64,000 bases of DNA from Cedecea neteri (GTDB taxonomy: Bacteria > Pseudomonadota > Gammaproteobacteria > Enterobacterales > Enterobacteriaceae), in the NCBI RefSeq assembly GCF_000758325.1, contig NZ_CP009459.1, positions 868,001-932,000 of the forward strand. Reading direction: 5' to 3'. A program made the position numbers and the translations under genes. The notes beneath the pieces were generated by a model. The model was not told the DNA's origin and searched no databases. It saw only the letters and a list, made by a program, of their open reading frames with translations. Positions 19,263 to 29,919 of the stretch are shown here, piece by piece; within the stretch, counting starts at the first letter, position 1, and the number at the start of each line of letters is the position of its first letter.

Positions 19263-19458
19263 GTTTACTCTCGCAGCAAGAAAGATAAACAAAGGGTTGG
19301 CGTTCCCTGCGGCCTCGCGGTGAGACGGGCAAATTGTCCAATGGTGTTCCTGGGGCAGAAGAAATCCGCACCCGGCACTTAACTATAGAGCCAGGTGGAG
19401 ATTTAAGAGGCTGATGAGGCGGGTTTTATCGGCTTATTTCACCGAAAAGAGAGCGCGG

Positions 19459-19821
19459 TCAGAATTCCGTGCGGGAGAAGCCGGTCATCTCGGTCAGTTC
19501 CATCTCGCGACCCAGGGCGGTCATCGGATGGACAATCACCAGGCCACGCACGCTTTTCTTGAGCTTGCCCATATCGGCCTGCTCTTTTTTGGTAATTGCA
19601 CGCTTGTACGGCAGCGCCACCAGCTTCTGCGCTTCTTTGCTCAGTTTCTGGTTGCGCACCGCCTGCAGGCGAGCGATTTCGATTTCCAGCTTCTGCCGCT
19701 CTTTTTCCAGCTCGGCATATTTTTCCGCTTCGTTGATCAGGTGCAGGCCTGGCATTTCGTGGCGGATAGCGTCCAGACGGTCGCTAAGGCGTTTAATTTC
19801 TGCTTTTTCGATTTCTTTCAT
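19459..19821 (-). CDS. yibL: DUF2810 family protein YibL
   Basis: A 120-residue protein that is mostly a charged coiled coil (residues about 1-65), then a basic segment with [18 protein letters not shown]. It matches YibL of E. coli, a ribosome-associated protein of unclear role. As in E. coli it lies just downstream of mtlR on the same strand. Confidence 0.92.
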   Translation of the reverse strand: MKEIEKAEIKRLSDRLDAIRHEMPGLHLINEAEKYAELEKERQKLEIEIARLQAVRNQKLSKEAQKLVALPYKRAITKKEQADMGKLKKSVRGLVIVHPMTALGREMELTEMTGFSRTEF

Positions 19822-19892
19822 TTTGACTTACCGTGAATAAAGATGGCTTGCTGGCAAGGATACACGATCCTGAGGGACAGGGCGAAAAGCGG

Positions 19893-20462
19893 CTATTTCT
19901 GGAAGGCTTTTTTTAAGCTGATCCGGGAGATCAGCTCTGTCAGGGAAAGGACCATTGTGGAACGAACGATTTGCATGTAGCGCTGACGCTGCATCGCCAG
20001 CAGCTCAGGATCGCTGCCGTCAACGAAGGTCGGCGTCGGCGGCAGCGCCGTGACGCAGTGCAGCTCGCCAAACGGGCCAAGCATTTCATCATCGGTGAAG
20101 CTGTACTCGTTGCCGTCGTGGTTCAGCTCTTCCCGGAGCGCCATGAGCAGCTCGCAGTCTTCATACTCGGCGCGGTTCAGCACGCCCAGCCCGTAGATAA
20201 GCTTCAGGCGTACCGACAGGTCGCCCAGCGGGCCGTCGCCGTCCAGCAGTGGCTCAACCGCATATTTCACCGCGTAGTCGTCCTTGCGGAACACCTGCAG
20301 CACCAGGATATTTACCGCTTCGGTTAACAGCTCGACGGCAGCAATCAGCAGGCTTCTTACGGTTTTGCCGGCATTCAGTCGCTCAAGCACGCGGTTTTCA
20401 AAGGCCTGGGTTTCTTCCATTTTTGCCTGCATCACTAAACATGTTTCAGGCGCGGCATCCAC
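19893..20462 (-). CDS. mtlR: Mannitol operon repressor
   Basis: MtlR represses the mannitol operon. The 189-residue product has the conserved core EETQAFENRVLERLNAGKT, then EAVNILVLQVFRKDDYAVKY, and ends SLTELISRISLKKAFQK, as in E. coli. The first 10-14 residues are unlike the E. coli N-terminus; a start at 20432 (MQAKMEE) is an alternative. It starts 15 bp after mtlD, so mtlA-mtlD-mtlR is one operon. Confidence 0.95.
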   Translation of the reverse strand: MDAAPETCLVMQAKMEETQAFENRVLERLNAGKTVRSLLIAAVELLTEAVNILVLQVFRKDDYAVKYAVEPLLDGDGPLGDLSVRLKLIYGLGVLNRAEYEDCELLMALREELNHDGNEYSFTDDEMLGPFGELHCVTALPPTPTFVDGSDPELLAMQRQRYMQIVRSTMVLSLTELISRISLKKAFQK

Positions 20463-20477
20463 CGCGCCTGCATAGGG

Positions 20478-21626
20478 TTACGCTATGGCGTTATACGCCT
20501 TCACCGCCTCAGCCACGGCTTCGCTGTTCGCATCCAGACCGGACACTTCCGCCAGCGCCGCCTGCGGACCTTTCGCGGCCAGCAGCTGTTTCAGCTCCTG
20601 CGCCTGCGGGTCCTGCTCGCTGTGGTAGTGCATTGCCGCCGCAATCCCTTTGATCAGGTTCACGTGAGGCAAGCCGTACTCAATCGTGCCCAGCAGTGGC
20701 TTAACCAGGCGGTCACCCGCGCTGAGTTTACGCAGCGGCTGGCGGCCAACGCGTTCCACGTCATCCTTCAGATACGGGTTTTCGAAACGGCCAAGGATTT
20801 TCTTGATGTACGCGGCGTGTTTGTCGGCTTCAAAGCCGTAGCGCTTAATCAGCACCGCGCCGCTCTCTTCCATCGCCCCTTTCACTACGGCGCGCACTTT
20901 CTCATCAAGAATGGCATCGCGGATAGTCTGGTGCCCGGCCAGCTGACCGAGGTACGCGGTTATAGCATGCCCGGTATTCAGCGTGAAGAGCTTGCGCTCG
21001 ACAAACGCCATAAGATTATCAGTAAGTTCCATGCCAGGAATGTTCGGCAGGTCACCTTTAAACTGGGTTTTATCGACAATCCACTCGCTGAAGGTCTCCA
21101 CGGTCACTTCCAGCGGATCGTTGGTGGCGGATTCAGACGGCGGCACGATGCGGTCAACCGCAGAATCGACAAAGCCAACGTGCTGCTCAACCCAGGCCCA
21201 CGCCTCGGCAGACAGCGCTTTCTTGACGTGCTCTTTCAGCTGGCTGGTACCGCGCACCATGTTTTCACAGGCGATGATGTTCAGCGGCGTTTCGTTGCCG
21301 TTCGCGCGGCGCAGCTCCAGGCCTTTGGCAAGCGTTGGCGCGATGCGTTCCAGCACAACCGGGCCAACGGCGGTGGTGATCAGATCAACCTGAGCGATAA
21401 GGGCCACAACGTCGTCGCCAATGCTGCTGACGGCATTCACGTTGGAGACGGTATCAATCTGCTGCTGCTCGCCCACTACGTGAACCTGGTAGCTGTGACG
21501 CGCGTTCAGGGCATCCAGAACCACCTGGTTTACGTCGGCAAAAGTCAGCTGCAGACCGGCGTCTGCCAGCAGTTTACCGATAAAGCCACGACCGATATTA
21601 CCTGCACCAAAATGTAATGCTTTCAT
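20478..21626 (-). CDS. mtlD: Mannitol-1-phosphate 5-dehydrogenase
   Basis: MtlD oxidises mannitol-1-phosphate to fructose-6-phosphate with NAD+. The 382-residue length is standard. The dinucleotide-binding motif is at the extreme N-terminus ([17 protein letters not shown]), and the catalytic-domain signature [16 protein letters not shown] lies near residue 213. It is the second gene of mtlADR, separated from mtlA by a REP-like hairpin block. Confidence 0.97.
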   Translation of the reverse strand: MKALHFGAGNIGRGFIGKLLADAGLQLTFADVNQVVLDALNARHSYQVHVVGEQQQIDTVSNVNAVSSIGDDVVALIAQVDLITTAVGPVVLERIAPTLAKGLELRRANGNETPLNIIACENMVRGTSQLKEHVKKALSAEAWAWVEQHVGFVDSAVDRIVPPSESATNDPLEVTVETFSEWIVDKTQFKGDLPNIPGMELTDNLMAFVERKLFTLNTGHAITAYLGQLAGHQTIRDAILDEKVRAVVKGAMEESGAVLIKRYGFEADKHAAYIKKILGRFENPYLKDDVERVGRQPLRKLSAGDRLVKPLLGTIEYGLPHVNLIKGIAAAMHYHSEQDPQAQELKQLLAAKGPQAALAEVSGLDANSEAVAEAVKAYNAIA

Positions 21627-21687
21627 TGCGTTAACCTTCCTGATTATTTCACCCGTGAGGGCTGGGGTAAGGATACTTTATGCGAAT

Positions 21688-21834
21688 CCCCTCACCCTAG
21701 CCCTCTCCCCAAAGGGGAGAGGGAATAGACAGACCAACATCTCGATATCGCCTCTTCCCCAAGGGGAGAGGGAACATCCAGAACTCCCCCTCTTTTCCCC
21801 CTCGCCCCTCCGGGGAGAGGGTCGGGGTGAGGGG
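21688..21834. repeat. REP-like hairpin cluster between mtlA and mtlD
   Basis: Three GC-rich hairpins in the gap between two genes of one operon. At 21688-21723 a CCCTCACCCTAGCCCTCTCCCC arm meets GGGGAGAGGG. At 21751-21773 there is a shorter CCTCTTCCCC/GGGGAGAGG pair. At 21787-21834 an inverted unit ends GTCGGGGTGAGGGG. The sequence family is the same as at 1-422. Such elements in an operon can block 3' decay of the upstream mRNA and raise its protein level, here mtlA; that is inference. Confidence 0.85.
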
Positions 21835-21841
21835 CAAGCCC

Positions 21842-23761
21842 TTACTTCTTACCGGCCAGCAAATCCAGCACTTCCTGGACGCTGGTGGTGTGCGCCAGGC
21901 GCTCAATCACCGACTCATCATCCAGCGCGTTGGTCAGGCTGGTGATCACCTGGATGTGTTCGTTATTGCGGGCAGCAATCCCGATCACCAGGCGGGCCAC
22001 GTCTTCCGGCTCTTCACCAAAGTGAACGCCTTCCGGGTACTGGCAGAACACCACGCCGGTTTTCAGCACGCGGTCTTTTGCTTCTACGGTGCCGTGAGGA
22101 ACCGCGATACCTTCGCCCAGGTAGGTCGGGGTCAGTTTTTCGCGCTCAAACATCGCGTCCACGTATTCCGGCTGCACGTAGCCGCCGTTCACCAGTTGCT
22201 CACCGGCAAAGCGAATCGCTTCTTCTTTGTTGCTGGCTTTCAGGCCAAGGAACACGTTACCCGCGCCCAGCTTGAACACTGCGTCTTCGCTGGAAACAAA
22301 GCTGTCTTCCAGGCTGTGCATGACTTTTTCTTCTTTCTGACTCAGATTCTGAGAAGCTAGCAGACGCTCAACCAGGTTGGCGTACAGGCTGCTGTCGAGG
22401 AAATTGGTCAGGGAGATATGCTGCGCCTGCGGCACCTGGCGCATCGCACGCTCGGTCAGGTCGCGGTGGGTAATCACCAGGTCAACGTCGTCCGGCAGGC
22501 TGTTGATCGCGCAGTTGGTCACGGAGATATTTTTCAGACCAGCGTCGCTCACTTTCTTACGCAGCACGCCTGCGCCCATGGCGCTGGAGCCCATACCTGC
22601 GTCACAGGCAACGATGATTTTACGCACGTGGCTCAGGTCGTTAGACAGGCCAGCACCTACCGCCAGCGGCGCTGCGCCACCTTTGGATTCGGCTTTCATT
22701 TCCTGCATACGGCGAGCCGCAGCTTCGATGTCGTCTTCTTCTTTCACTTTGCTGGTTTTCAGCAGGATGGCGGAGACCACGAAGGAAACAATCATTGCCG
22801 CACAGATAGCCGCGATGTTAGCGAAGTACGCGCCTTTCGGCGTCATTGCCAGTACCGCCAGGATGGAACCAGGGGATGCCGGAGACACCAGGCCGCCGTT
22901 CAGCACGGTCAGGGTGAACACGCCGGTCATACCGCCGAGGATTACGGCCAGGATCAGACGTGGGTTCATCAGCACGTACGGGAAGTAAATTTCGTGGATA
23001 CCGCCCAGGAAGTGGATGATAGCCGCGCCGCCAGCAGACTGCTTGGCGTTACCGCGCCCAAAGAACATGTACGCCAGCAGAACACCCATACCCGGACCCG
23101 GGTTCGCTTCAATCAGGAAGAAGATGGATTTGCCCAGCTCGTGGGACTGCTGAATACCCAGCGGCGAGAAGATACCGTGGTTGATGGCGTTGTTCAGGAA
23201 CAGGATTTTCGCCGGTTCTACAAAGATAGACGCCAGCGGCAGCATGTCGTGCACAACCATGAAGTTAACGCCTGCTGCCAGAACTTTGGACAGGACTTCA
23301 ACCGCAGGGCCGATGCCGAGGAATGCCAGAATCGCCAGGATCATCCCGATGATACCGGCAGAGAAGTTGTTCACCAGCATTTCAAAGCCGGATTTGATTT
23401 TACCGTCGACCCATTTGTCGAAGTGCTTGATTGCCCAGCCGCCCAGAGGACCCGCAATCATTGCGCCGAGGAACATCGGCATATCTGCACCAACGATAAC
23501 GCCCATGGTGGTGATAGCACCGACTACGCCGCCGCGGTCACCGCCAATCAGGCGACCACCGGTAAAACCGATCAGCAGCGGCAGCAGGTAAGTGATCATC
23601 GGGCCTACCAGCTTCGCCAGCGTTTCGTTTGGCAACCATCCGGTAGGAATAAATAAGGCCGTGATAATACCCCAGGCGATAAACGCCCCGATATTTGGCA
23701 TAACCATATTGCTGAGGAAACGACCAAAGCTTTGCACTTTGATCTTGATATCGGATGACAT
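21842..23761 (-). CDS. mtlA: Mannitol-specific PTS enzyme IICBA
   Basis: MtlA imports and phosphorylates mannitol. The 639-residue protein has the domain order IIC-IIB-IIA. The membrane IIC domain spans residues about 1-340 (start MSSDIKIKVQSFGRF, substrate motif GGIHEIYFPYVL). IIB follows, with its phospho-Cys in IIVACDAGMGSSAMG near residue 385. IIA is at the C-terminus, with its phospho-His in IAVPHGTVEAKDR near residue 555. The start at 23761 matches the E. coli N-terminus. Five CRP-like sites lie upstream. Confidence 0.98.
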   Translation of the reverse strand: MSSDIKIKVQSFGRFLSNMVMPNIGAFIAWGIITALFIPTGWLPNETLAKLVGPMITYLLPLLIGFTGGRLIGGDRGGVVGAITTMGVIVGADMPMFLGAMIAGPLGGWAIKHFDKWVDGKIKSGFEMLVNNFSAGIIGMILAILAFLGIGPAVEVLSKVLAAGVNFMVVHDMLPLASIFVEPAKILFLNNAINHGIFSPLGIQQSHELGKSIFFLIEANPGPGMGVLLAYMFFGRGNAKQSAGGAAIIHFLGGIHEIYFPYVLMNPRLILAVILGGMTGVFTLTVLNGGLVSPASPGSILAVLAMTPKGAYFANIAAICAAMIVSFVVSAILLKTSKVKEEDDIEAAARRMQEMKAESKGGAAPLAVGAGLSNDLSHVRKIIVACDAGMGSSAMGAGVLRKKVSDAGLKNISVTNCAINSLPDDVDLVITHRDLTERAMRQVPQAQHISLTNFLDSSLYANLVERLLASQNLSQKEEKVMHSLEDSFVSSEDAVFKLGAGNVFLGLKASNKEEAIRFAGEQLVNGGYVQPEYVDAMFEREKLTPTYLGEGIAVPHGTVEAKDRVLKTGVVFCQYPEGVHFGEEPEDVARLVIGIAARNNEHIQVITSLTNALDDESVIERLAHTTSVQEVLDLLAGKK

Positions 23762-23903
23762 ACACATACCCCTTGTTGGTGTTCCGCGCTGAAAAGCAGC
23801 CCGAGGTTTATTGTTAACGTAGCGGCAGGGTCGCCGGCCTTATTCAGTAAAGTGACGCGAATCTGGCACTGAATCGTTAAGCTGTCCAGCAACCGCCTAA
23901 TTA

Positions 23904-24123
23904 TGTGAGATAGATCACTAATATTCAGGGATCACCCATCCACATTGAGTGATGGTGATCACATAATCGCAGTGTAAAAAAAGTACACCGGGGGATTTTT
24001 AACCCTGATTGACCTTTTAATGTGACTAAAATCACATTTTGTTATGACGTCTTTGTTATTCATTTGTGATCTACTTCACAAAGTATTTTGGGGCAGATTA
24101 ATCCTAATGTGATCCAGTTAAAA
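23904..24123 (-). promoter_or_regulatory. Mannitol operon control region with five CRP-like sites
   Basis: Five TGTGA-N6-TCACA-like sites lie upstream of mtlA. They are 23904-23919 (TGTGA..TCACT), 23948-23963 (AGTGA..TCACA), 24021-24036 (perfect halves), 24065-24080 (perfect halves) and 24108-24123 (good left half, poor right half). E. coli mtlA is also known for five CRP sites, so the arrangement is conserved. It predicts strong cAMP-CRP dependence and glucose repression. The same interval lies past the end of the oxidoreductase gene at 24228. Confidence 0.88.
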
Positions 24124-24193
24124 TCTGGGCGTTGACAAAAAACGGCGGGCAAGAAAAGGATGAAAGTAAATTACAGCGAAGCGGCTGGCAGAA

Positions 24194-24216
24194 AGCGCGG
24201 CGTTGAATGCCGCGCT
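24194..24216 (-). terminator. Hairpin after the oxidoreductase gene
   Basis: AGCGCGGC (24194-24201) pairs with GCCGCGCT (24209-24216). On the minus strand it is followed by TTTCTG. It lies 11 bp past the oxidoreductase stop codon and would insulate the mtl control region. Confidence 0.7.
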
Positions 24217-24227
24217 GGAATGAAAAG

Positions 24228-24827
24228 TTAGTTATCTAAATCCGCGACAATGCCGCGCGCCTGAGCAAACAGCTGCTGGTAATGGGCGTCGCTGTCGCCG
24301 ATCCCTTCTTCCACGCCGATGGTGTTATAGAGGAACTCAATTTTTGCATCTTCCACGCCCAGATACCCCATTGAGCCATGAATGTAATCGGCCATGTTTT
24401 TTTCCCAGCCATATTTCACAAAGCCTTCGTGAGAACCGCCGACCAGCGCCACCCAGCGGATTTTCTTATTGCCCAGCGTGCTGCCTGGCCCGTAGCCCAG
24501 GCCGTAGTTCCACACGCGATCCAGATAGCCTTTGAGCATCGCCGGGAAGCTGTACCACCACACGGGGAACACCACGACCACGGTGTCTTTACTTTCTAAC
24601 TCGCCAAACAAGCGATGAACTTCCGGGGAGTACTGTTTCTGCGGGTTGCTCCAGTCCGGTTCGTCCTCCACGCCCAGCGCCGGGTTAAAGCCGCTGCGGT
24701 ACAGATCGAGGGAGGAAACGTTAATGCCGCGCTCAGCCGCTTCGCCCTGAATTTCCTGCACCACCTGCGCGGTTAGCGACTCACTGCGCGGGTGCGCCCA
24801 AACAATATACATATTCTCTGATTTCAT
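24228..24827 (-). CDS. Flavodoxin-fold NAD(P)H-dependent oxidoreductase
   Basis: A 199-residue protein of the NQO1/MdaB/KefF flavodoxin-like family. Marks are the N-terminal MYIVWAHPRSESLTAQVV, VVVFPVWWYSFPAMLKGYLDRVW near residues 88-108 (FMN/FAD-binding and active-site region), and VALVGGSHEGF near 128. It probably reduces quinones or similar electrophiles with NAD(P)H. It is divergent from a LysR regulator with a 100-bp gap, so that regulator likely controls it. Confidence 0.87.
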   Translation of the reverse strand: MKSENMYIVWAHPRSESLTAQVVQEIQGEAAERGINVSSLDLYRSGFNPALGVEDEPDWSNPQKQYSPEVHRLFGELESKDTVVVVFPVWWYSFPAMLKGYLDRVWNYGLGYGPGSTLGNKKIRWVALVGGSHEGFVKYGWEKNMADYIHGSMGYLGVEDAKIEFLYNTIGVEEGIGDSDAHYQQLFAQARGIVADLDN

Positions 24828-24927
24828 GGAGTTATCTCAGCCAGTGGGGATGTGCGTTCACTTTACGACCGCTGGATAATTCTGTAAAACGTAGTATTTG
24901 AAATGGGTTAATGAAGGATTTTCACTA

Positions 24928-25818
24928 ATGGCGCTGAATTTTACCGACTTCGCGACCTTTATCGCCGTGGCGCGGCACAAAAGCTTTCGCGCCGCCGGGG
25001 ACGAGCTGGGGCTGTCTCCTTCGGCCATCAGCCACGGCATCAAGCAGCTCGAACAGCGCCTGAAAATTCGGCTGTTCAACCGCACCACCCGCAGCGTCTC
25101 GCTGACCGAGGCTGGCAACAACCTCTACGAGCGCCTGCGCCCGGCCTGCGACGAAATTCATACCATTCTCGATGAGGTGAACTCGTTTCGCGACACGCCG
25201 ATGGGCACGCTCAAAATCAACAGCTCGCGGCTGGCTTCACGCCTTGTGCTGATGCCGCTGGTAGCCGGGTTTACCGCCCGCTATCCCGACATCAAAGTCG
25301 AAGTGACCACCGACGACAGGCTGGTGGATATCGTGAAGCAGGAGTACGACGCCGGGATACGGCTGAGCACCACGGTGGAAAAAGACATGATTGCCGTTTC
25401 TATCGGCCCAAAAACGAGGATTTGCGTGGTTGCCACGCCGGAATACCTGGCGCAAAACCCTACGCCAGTACACCCTCGCGAGCTGGTGAATCACTGCAGC
25501 GTCATCTTCCGCTTTCACAGCGGCCGCCCTTATTGCTGGGAGTTTTACGGGCCCGAAGGCAAGCTGGAAGTGACTCCCTGCGGCAACATCATCGTGGACG
25601 ATCTCGACTCCGAGCTGGAGGCGGTGTTATGCGGCGCAGGTATCGGCTATCTCTACCAACAACAGGTCGAAGACCATCTGGCGAGCGGCAGGCTGGTGTC
25701 TATGCTCGAAGACTGGCTGCCTGAGCTGCCGCCGTTCCAGTTCTATTACCCAAACCGCCAGTACATGCCCAGCGCGCTCCGCGCCTTTGTCGATTACATA
25801 AAAGCGCCGCAGGCGTAG
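24928..25818 (+). CDS. LysR family regulator
   Basis: A 296-residue LysR protein. The winged helix is [20 protein letters not shown] with [22 protein letters not shown], and [13 protein letters not shown] ends the DNA-binding domain. The start at 24928 follows GAAGGATTTTCACTA; an in-frame ATG at 24898 has no better signal. The substrate-binding domain is complete. Its divergent partner is the flavodoxin-fold oxidoreductase, the probable target. Confidence 0.9.
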   Translation: MALNFTDFATFIAVARHKSFRAAGDELGLSPSAISHGIKQLEQRLKIRLFNRTTRSVSLTEAGNNLYERLRPACDEIHTILDEVNSFRDTPMGTLKINSSRLASRLVLMPLVAGFTARYPDIKVEVTTDDRLVDIVKQEYDAGIRLSTTVEKDMIAVSIGPKTRICVVATPEYLAQNPTPVHPRELVNHCSVIFRFHSGRPYCWEFYGPEGKLEVTPCGNIIVDDLDSELEAVLCGAGIGYLYQQQVEDHLASGRLVSMLEDWLPELPPFQFYYPNRQYMPSALRAFVDYIKAPQA

Positions 25819-25883
25819 ACTTTTTCACCAATGTTGGGTATCTGTTTCATACTTACCTCAAGTTGGCAAAAACGGATAATGTC

Positions 25884-26492
25884 ATGAAACTGATCGGTAA
25901 CTACACCAGCCCCTACGTGCGAAAGATCTCGGTCATCCTGCTTGAAAAAGGCCTCAGTTTTGAATTTATTAACGTCAACCCGTGGGTTGGTGACAGCCCC
26001 GCCCCGCAATACAACCCACTAGGCAAAGTCCCAACGCTCATCACCGATGAAGGCGAGCGCTGGTTTGATTCGCCGATCATCGCCCAATACCTTGAGTTAC
26101 TGAACATTGCACCAACGCTGATCCCGCACGACCCAAAAGCGGCACTGAAAGTGCGCCAGCTTGAGGCGCTTTCCGACGGCATTCTGGACGCCGCGTTAAC
26201 GTCAGTGCGTGAGAAATTGCGCCCGGCAGAACAACAGTCTGAAGAAGTCCTGGTGCGCCAGCGCGAGAAAATTGGCCGCGCCCTCGACCTGCTGGAAGAA
26301 TACGCCGCCGACGGTACGCTAACCGCAGAGCCGCTCAATCTGGCCAGTATTTCTGCGGCCTGCGCAGTGGGCTATCTCAATTTCCGCCCCGTTTCACCGG
26401 GCTGGTGCGTGAATCGCCCTCACCTGGTCAAGCTGGTGGAACAGCTGTTCCAGCGCGAGAGTTTTGCCCGTACCGAACCGCCCGCGGCATGA
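25884..26492 (+). CDS. yibF: Glutathione S-transferase family protein YibF
   Basis: A 202-residue GST homologue. The thioredoxin-like N-terminal domain starts [23 protein letters not shown], with the glutathione-binding VPTLI and [10 protein letters not shown]. The C-terminal helical domain ends in SFARTEPPA. The start at 25884 fits YibF; an upstream in-frame ATG at 25863 is less likely. In E. coli yibF also directly precedes selA, as here. Confidence 0.93.
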   Translation: MKLIGNYTSPYVRKISVILLEKGLSFEFINVNPWVGDSPAPQYNPLGKVPTLITDEGERWFDSPIIAQYLELLNIAPTLIPHDPKAALKVRQLEALSDGILDAALTSVREKLRPAEQQSEEVLVRQREKIGRALDLLEEYAADGTLTAEPLNLASISAACAVGYLNFRPVSPGWCVNRPHLVKLVEQLFQRESFARTEPPAA

Positions 26493-26561
26493 TCTGCGGC
26501 CAGGACAGGGGACGTAGTCCCCTGTAATATCGCCCACAAATTTCTTAATTCAGCCCCTGCC

Positions 26562-27950
26562 ATGACGACAGCTCAAACACTTTTTAGCCATCTTCCGGCG
26601 ACCGACCGCCTGCTGCGCGATGCCGCCTTTACCGCCCTGCTTGCCGAGTTCGGCCACACCCGCGTGGTTGCCACGCTGAGAACACTGCAAAACGAAGCGC
26701 GCGAGCACATCCGCTCGGCAAGCAAGCTGCCGGACTGGAGCGAGGACTGGGCGAAGAAAACGCGCAGCGTGCTCGAGGCAGGCCAGCGCAGCGCTCTCCA
26801 GCCCGTGTTCAACCTCACCGGCACCGTACTGCACACCAATCTTGGCCGGGCATTGCAGGCAGAAGAGGCGATTGCGGCAGTGACGGAGGCCATGCGCTCA
26901 GCCGTCACGCTGGAATATTCGCTGGACGACGCCGGACGCGGCCACCGCGATCGCGCCATTGCCGACCTGCTTTGTGAGCTGACCGGGGCGGAAGATGCCT
27001 GCATCGTCAACAACAATGCGGCGGCGGTGCTGCTGATGCTGGCGGCCTGTGCCAACGGCGGTGAAGTGCTGGTTTCGCGCGGCGAACTGGTGGAGATTGG
27101 CGGCGCGTTTCGCATCCCCGACGTCATGCGCCAGGCGGGCTGCACGCTGGTTGAAGTTGGCACCACCAACCGTACACACCTGAAAGATTACCGCGCGGCA
27201 GCGGGTGAAAACACCTCGCTGCTGATGAAGGTTCACACCAGCAATTACCACATTGAAGGCTTCACCAAAGCGGTTAGCGAGGCCGAGCTGGTTACGCTAG
27301 GCAACGAACTCAACCTGCCGGTCGTCACCGACCTGGGCAGCGGTTCGCTGGTGGATTTAAGCCAGTGGGGTCTGCCGCCTGAGCCGATGCCGCAGCAGCT
27401 GATTGCCGACGGCGTGAGCCTGGTGAGTTTCTCCGGCGACAAACTGCTCGGCGGCCCGCAGGCCGGGATCATCGTCGGCAAAAAGGCGCTGATCGAGCGC
27501 ATTCAGAGCCACCCGCTGAAGCGCGCGCTGCGGGCCGACAAAATGACGCTGGCGGCGCTGGAAGCCACCCTGCGGCTGTACCAGCACCCGGAAACTCTTA
27601 TTGAACGCCTGCCAACCCTGCGCCTGCTGACCCGCAGCGCCGAAGATATCCAGCTGCAGGCCAGCCGCCTGCAGCCCGCATTTGAGCAGCGTTTTGGCGA
27701 GCAGTTCGACGTGCGCGTTGAGGCGTGCCTGTCGCAAATCGGCAGCGGCTCTTTGCCCGTTGATCGCCTGCCAGGCGCGGCTCTGACTTTCACGCCGAAA
27801 GACGGACGTGGCACAACGCTCGCCTCGCTGACGCAAACCCTACGCGAGCTGGAAAGACCGGTCATTGGCCGCATTGCCGAGGGCCGTCTGTGGCTGGATT
27901 TACGCTGCCTGGAAAACGAAGCGCTATTGCTGGAGGGACTCGCCCAGTGA
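26562..27950 (+). CDS. selA: L-seryl-tRNA(Sec) selenium transferase
   Basis: SelA converts seryl-tRNA(Sec) to selenocysteyl-tRNA(Sec) using selenophosphate and PLP. The 462-residue product has the family features [15 protein letters not shown] near residue 85, the N-terminal tRNA-binding helical domain, and the PLP lysine in [14 protein letters not shown] near residue 295. The stop codon overlaps the selB start by 4 bp, indicating translational coupling. The tRNA substrate, selC, lies about 12 kb downstream. Confidence 0.97.
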   Translation: MTTAQTLFSHLPATDRLLRDAAFTALLAEFGHTRVVATLRTLQNEAREHIRSASKLPDWSEDWAKKTRSVLEAGQRSALQPVFNLTGTVLHTNLGRALQAEEAIAAVTEAMRSAVTLEYSLDDAGRGHRDRAIADLLCELTGAEDACIVNNNAAAVLLMLAACANGGEVLVSRGELVEIGGAFRIPDVMRQAGCTLVEVGTTNRTHLKDYRAAAGENTSLLMKVHTSNYHIEGFTKAVSEAELVTLGNELNLPVVTDLGSGSLVDLSQWGLPPEPMPQQLIADGVSLVSFSGDKLLGGPQAGIIVGKKALIERIQSHPLKRALRADKMTLAALEATLRLYQHPETLIERLPTLRLLTRSAEDIQLQASRLQPAFEQRFGEQFDVRVEACLSQIGSGSLPVDRLPGAALTFTPKDGRGTTLASLTQTLRELERPVIGRIAEGRLWLDLRCLENEALLLEGLAQ

Positions 27951-29782
27951 TTATCGCCACCGCCGGGCACGTCGACCACGGCAAAACCACCCTGCTTCAG
28001 GCGCTGACCGGCGTAAACGCAGACCGCCTGCCGGAAGAGAAAAAACGCGGCATGACCATTGACCTCGGCTACGCCTACTGGCCGCAGCCGGATGGCCGGG
28101 TTATCGGCTTTATCGACGTGCCCGGGCATGAAAAGTTTCTCGCCAACATGCTGGCTGGCGTCGGCGGCATCGATCATGCCCTGCTGGTCATCGCCTGCGA
28201 CGATGGCGTGATGGCGCAAACCCGCGAACATCTGGCGATTTTACAGCTGACGGGTAACCCGCAAATCACCGTCGCGCTGACTAAAGCCGATCGGGTGAGC
28301 GACAGTCGTATTGCGGAAGTCCGCGATGAAGTCGCCGCGCTGCTGGGCGATACCCAGGCCGCTATTTTTGTGACCGCCGCCACCAGCGGTGAAGGTATAG
28401 AGGCACTGCAGCAGCATCTTATTGGGCTGCGCGAACGCCCTCACGCCACTGCACATCGCTTCCGCCTTGCCATCGACCGCGCCTTTACGGTGAAGGGCGC
28501 AGGGCTGGTTGTGACCGGCACGGCGCTGAGCGGCGAAATCAATATCGGCGATTCACTCTGGCTGACTGGCGCAGAAAAACCGATGCGCGTGCGCGGCCTC
28601 CATGCTCAAAATCAGCCGGTAACCCGCGCGATGGCCGGGCAACGTATTGCGCTGAACATCAGCGGTGACGCGGAAAAAACCGACATCAGCCGGGGCGACT
28701 GGCTACTGAGCGACAAACCGCTGCAGCCGGTTGAGCGTGTCATCGTCGAGCTGCAAACGCTGCAGCCGCTTCAGCAGTGGCAGCCGCTGCATATTCACCA
28801 TTCTGCCCGCCACGTAACCGGGCGAGTTTCCCTGCTGGAAGGTAATCTGGCCGAGCTGGTGCTGGATGTCCCGCTGTGGCTGGCGGATAACGACCGCCTG
28901 GTGCTGCGCGATATCAGCGCCCGCACCACGCTCGCTGGTGCCCGTACCGTGCTGCTTCATGCGCCACGCCGCGGCAAACGCCAAGCTGCTTTCCTGAACT
29001 GGCTGGGTGAACTGGCAGAAACCACCGATGATCAACAGGCGCTGGAAACACATCTGACTCGCGGAGCCGTGCTGCTCAACGAATTTAGCTGGGCGCGCCA
29101 GCTAACGGCGCAAGGGCTTCAGGCCCTGCTTGCACAGCCAGGCTATTTGCAGGCGGGCAATGCGCTGCTAAGCCCGGACGTGGCCGCTGCCTGGCAGCAA
29201 AAACTGCTCGACGCGCTGACGCGTTACCACCAGCAGCATGACGATCAGCCAGGGCCGGGGAGAGAGCGCCTGCGCCGTATGGCGTTGCCCACAGAAGACG
29301 AAGGCCTGGTGCTGTCGCTCATCGAAAAAATGCGCGGTGAAGGCCTGCTAATGAGCCGCCAGGGCTGGCTGCATCTGCCGGGGCATGAGCCTGGGTTTTC
29401 CGCGGCACAGCAGGCCGTGTGGGATAAAGTCGACGCCCTGTTTGGCGACGAGCCGTGGTGGGTACGCGACCTGGCCAAAGAAACCGGTGAAGAAGAACAG
29501 GCCATGCGGCAGCTGCTAAGATCCGCCGCTCAGCAAGGGCTGGTCACCGCGATTCTGAAAGATCGTTATTACCGCAACGATCGCCTGCAGGCGTTTGCCG
29601 ATCTGATCCGCGAACTGGATCAAACCCACGGCACGACCAATGCCGCTGACTTCCGCGACAGGTTGGGCGTGGGCCGCAAGCTGGCGATTCAGATTCTGGA
29701 ATATTTCGACAAAATTGGCTTCACCCGGCGGCGCGGCAACGACCATCTGCTGCGCGATAAGGCGTTATTTTTACCGGCGTAA
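27947..29782 (+). CDS. selB: Selenocysteine-specific elongation factor
   Basis: SelB delivers Sec-tRNA to the ribosome at UGA codons followed by a SECIS hairpin. Starting at the GTG at 27947 gives 611 residues beginning with the family N-terminus (V/M)[14 protein letters not shown]; this GTG overlaps the selA stop (GTGA). An ATG-initiated extension from 27890 would lie inside selA and lacks homology. GTPase motifs are [16 protein letters not shown] and TKADRV. The C-terminal quarter holds winged-helix repeats that bind SECIS RNA ([18 protein letters not shown]). Confidence 0.97.
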   Translation: MIIATAGHVDHGKTTLLQALTGVNADRLPEEKKRGMTIDLGYAYWPQPDGRVIGFIDVPGHEKFLANMLAGVGGIDHALLVIACDDGVMAQTREHLAILQLTGNPQITVALTKADRVSDSRIAEVRDEVAALLGDTQAAIFVTAATSGEGIEALQQHLIGLRERPHATAHRFRLAIDRAFTVKGAGLVVTGTALSGEINIGDSLWLTGAEKPMRVRGLHAQNQPVTRAMAGQRIALNISGDAEKTDISRGDWLLSDKPLQPVERVIVELQTLQPLQQWQPLHIHHSARHVTGRVSLLEGNLAELVLDVPLWLADNDRLVLRDISARTTLAGARTVLLHAPRRGKRQAAFLNWLGELAETTDDQQALETHLTRGAVLLNEFSWARQLTAQGLQALLAQPGYLQAGNALLSPDVAAAWQQKLLDALTRYHQQHDDQPGPGRERLRRMALPTEDEGLVLSLIEKMRGEGLLMSRQGWLHLPGHEPGFSAAQQAVWDKVDALFGDEPWWVRDLAKETGEEEQAMRQLLRSAAQQGLVTAILKDRYYRNDRLQAFADLIRELDQTHGTTNAADFRDRLGVGRKLAIQILEYFDKIGFTRRRGNDHLLRDKALFLPA

Positions 29783-29919
29783 CATTCCATTCTGCGGGAA
29801 GAGGTCTGCTCTCTTCTCCGCAGGGAATCCGTGAAGCGTGTCGTAAAGCCGACGCGAAATGGCGAAGAAACAGGCAGCCCGAACTACCCTTGTGAGTGAA
29901 CCATCACAAGGAGACGGCC

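Noticed and set aside
29891-29908. CRP site upstream of aldB
   Set aside because: TGTGA and TCACA halves are 8 bp apart, not 6, and lie too close to the start codon to activate transcription in the usual way.
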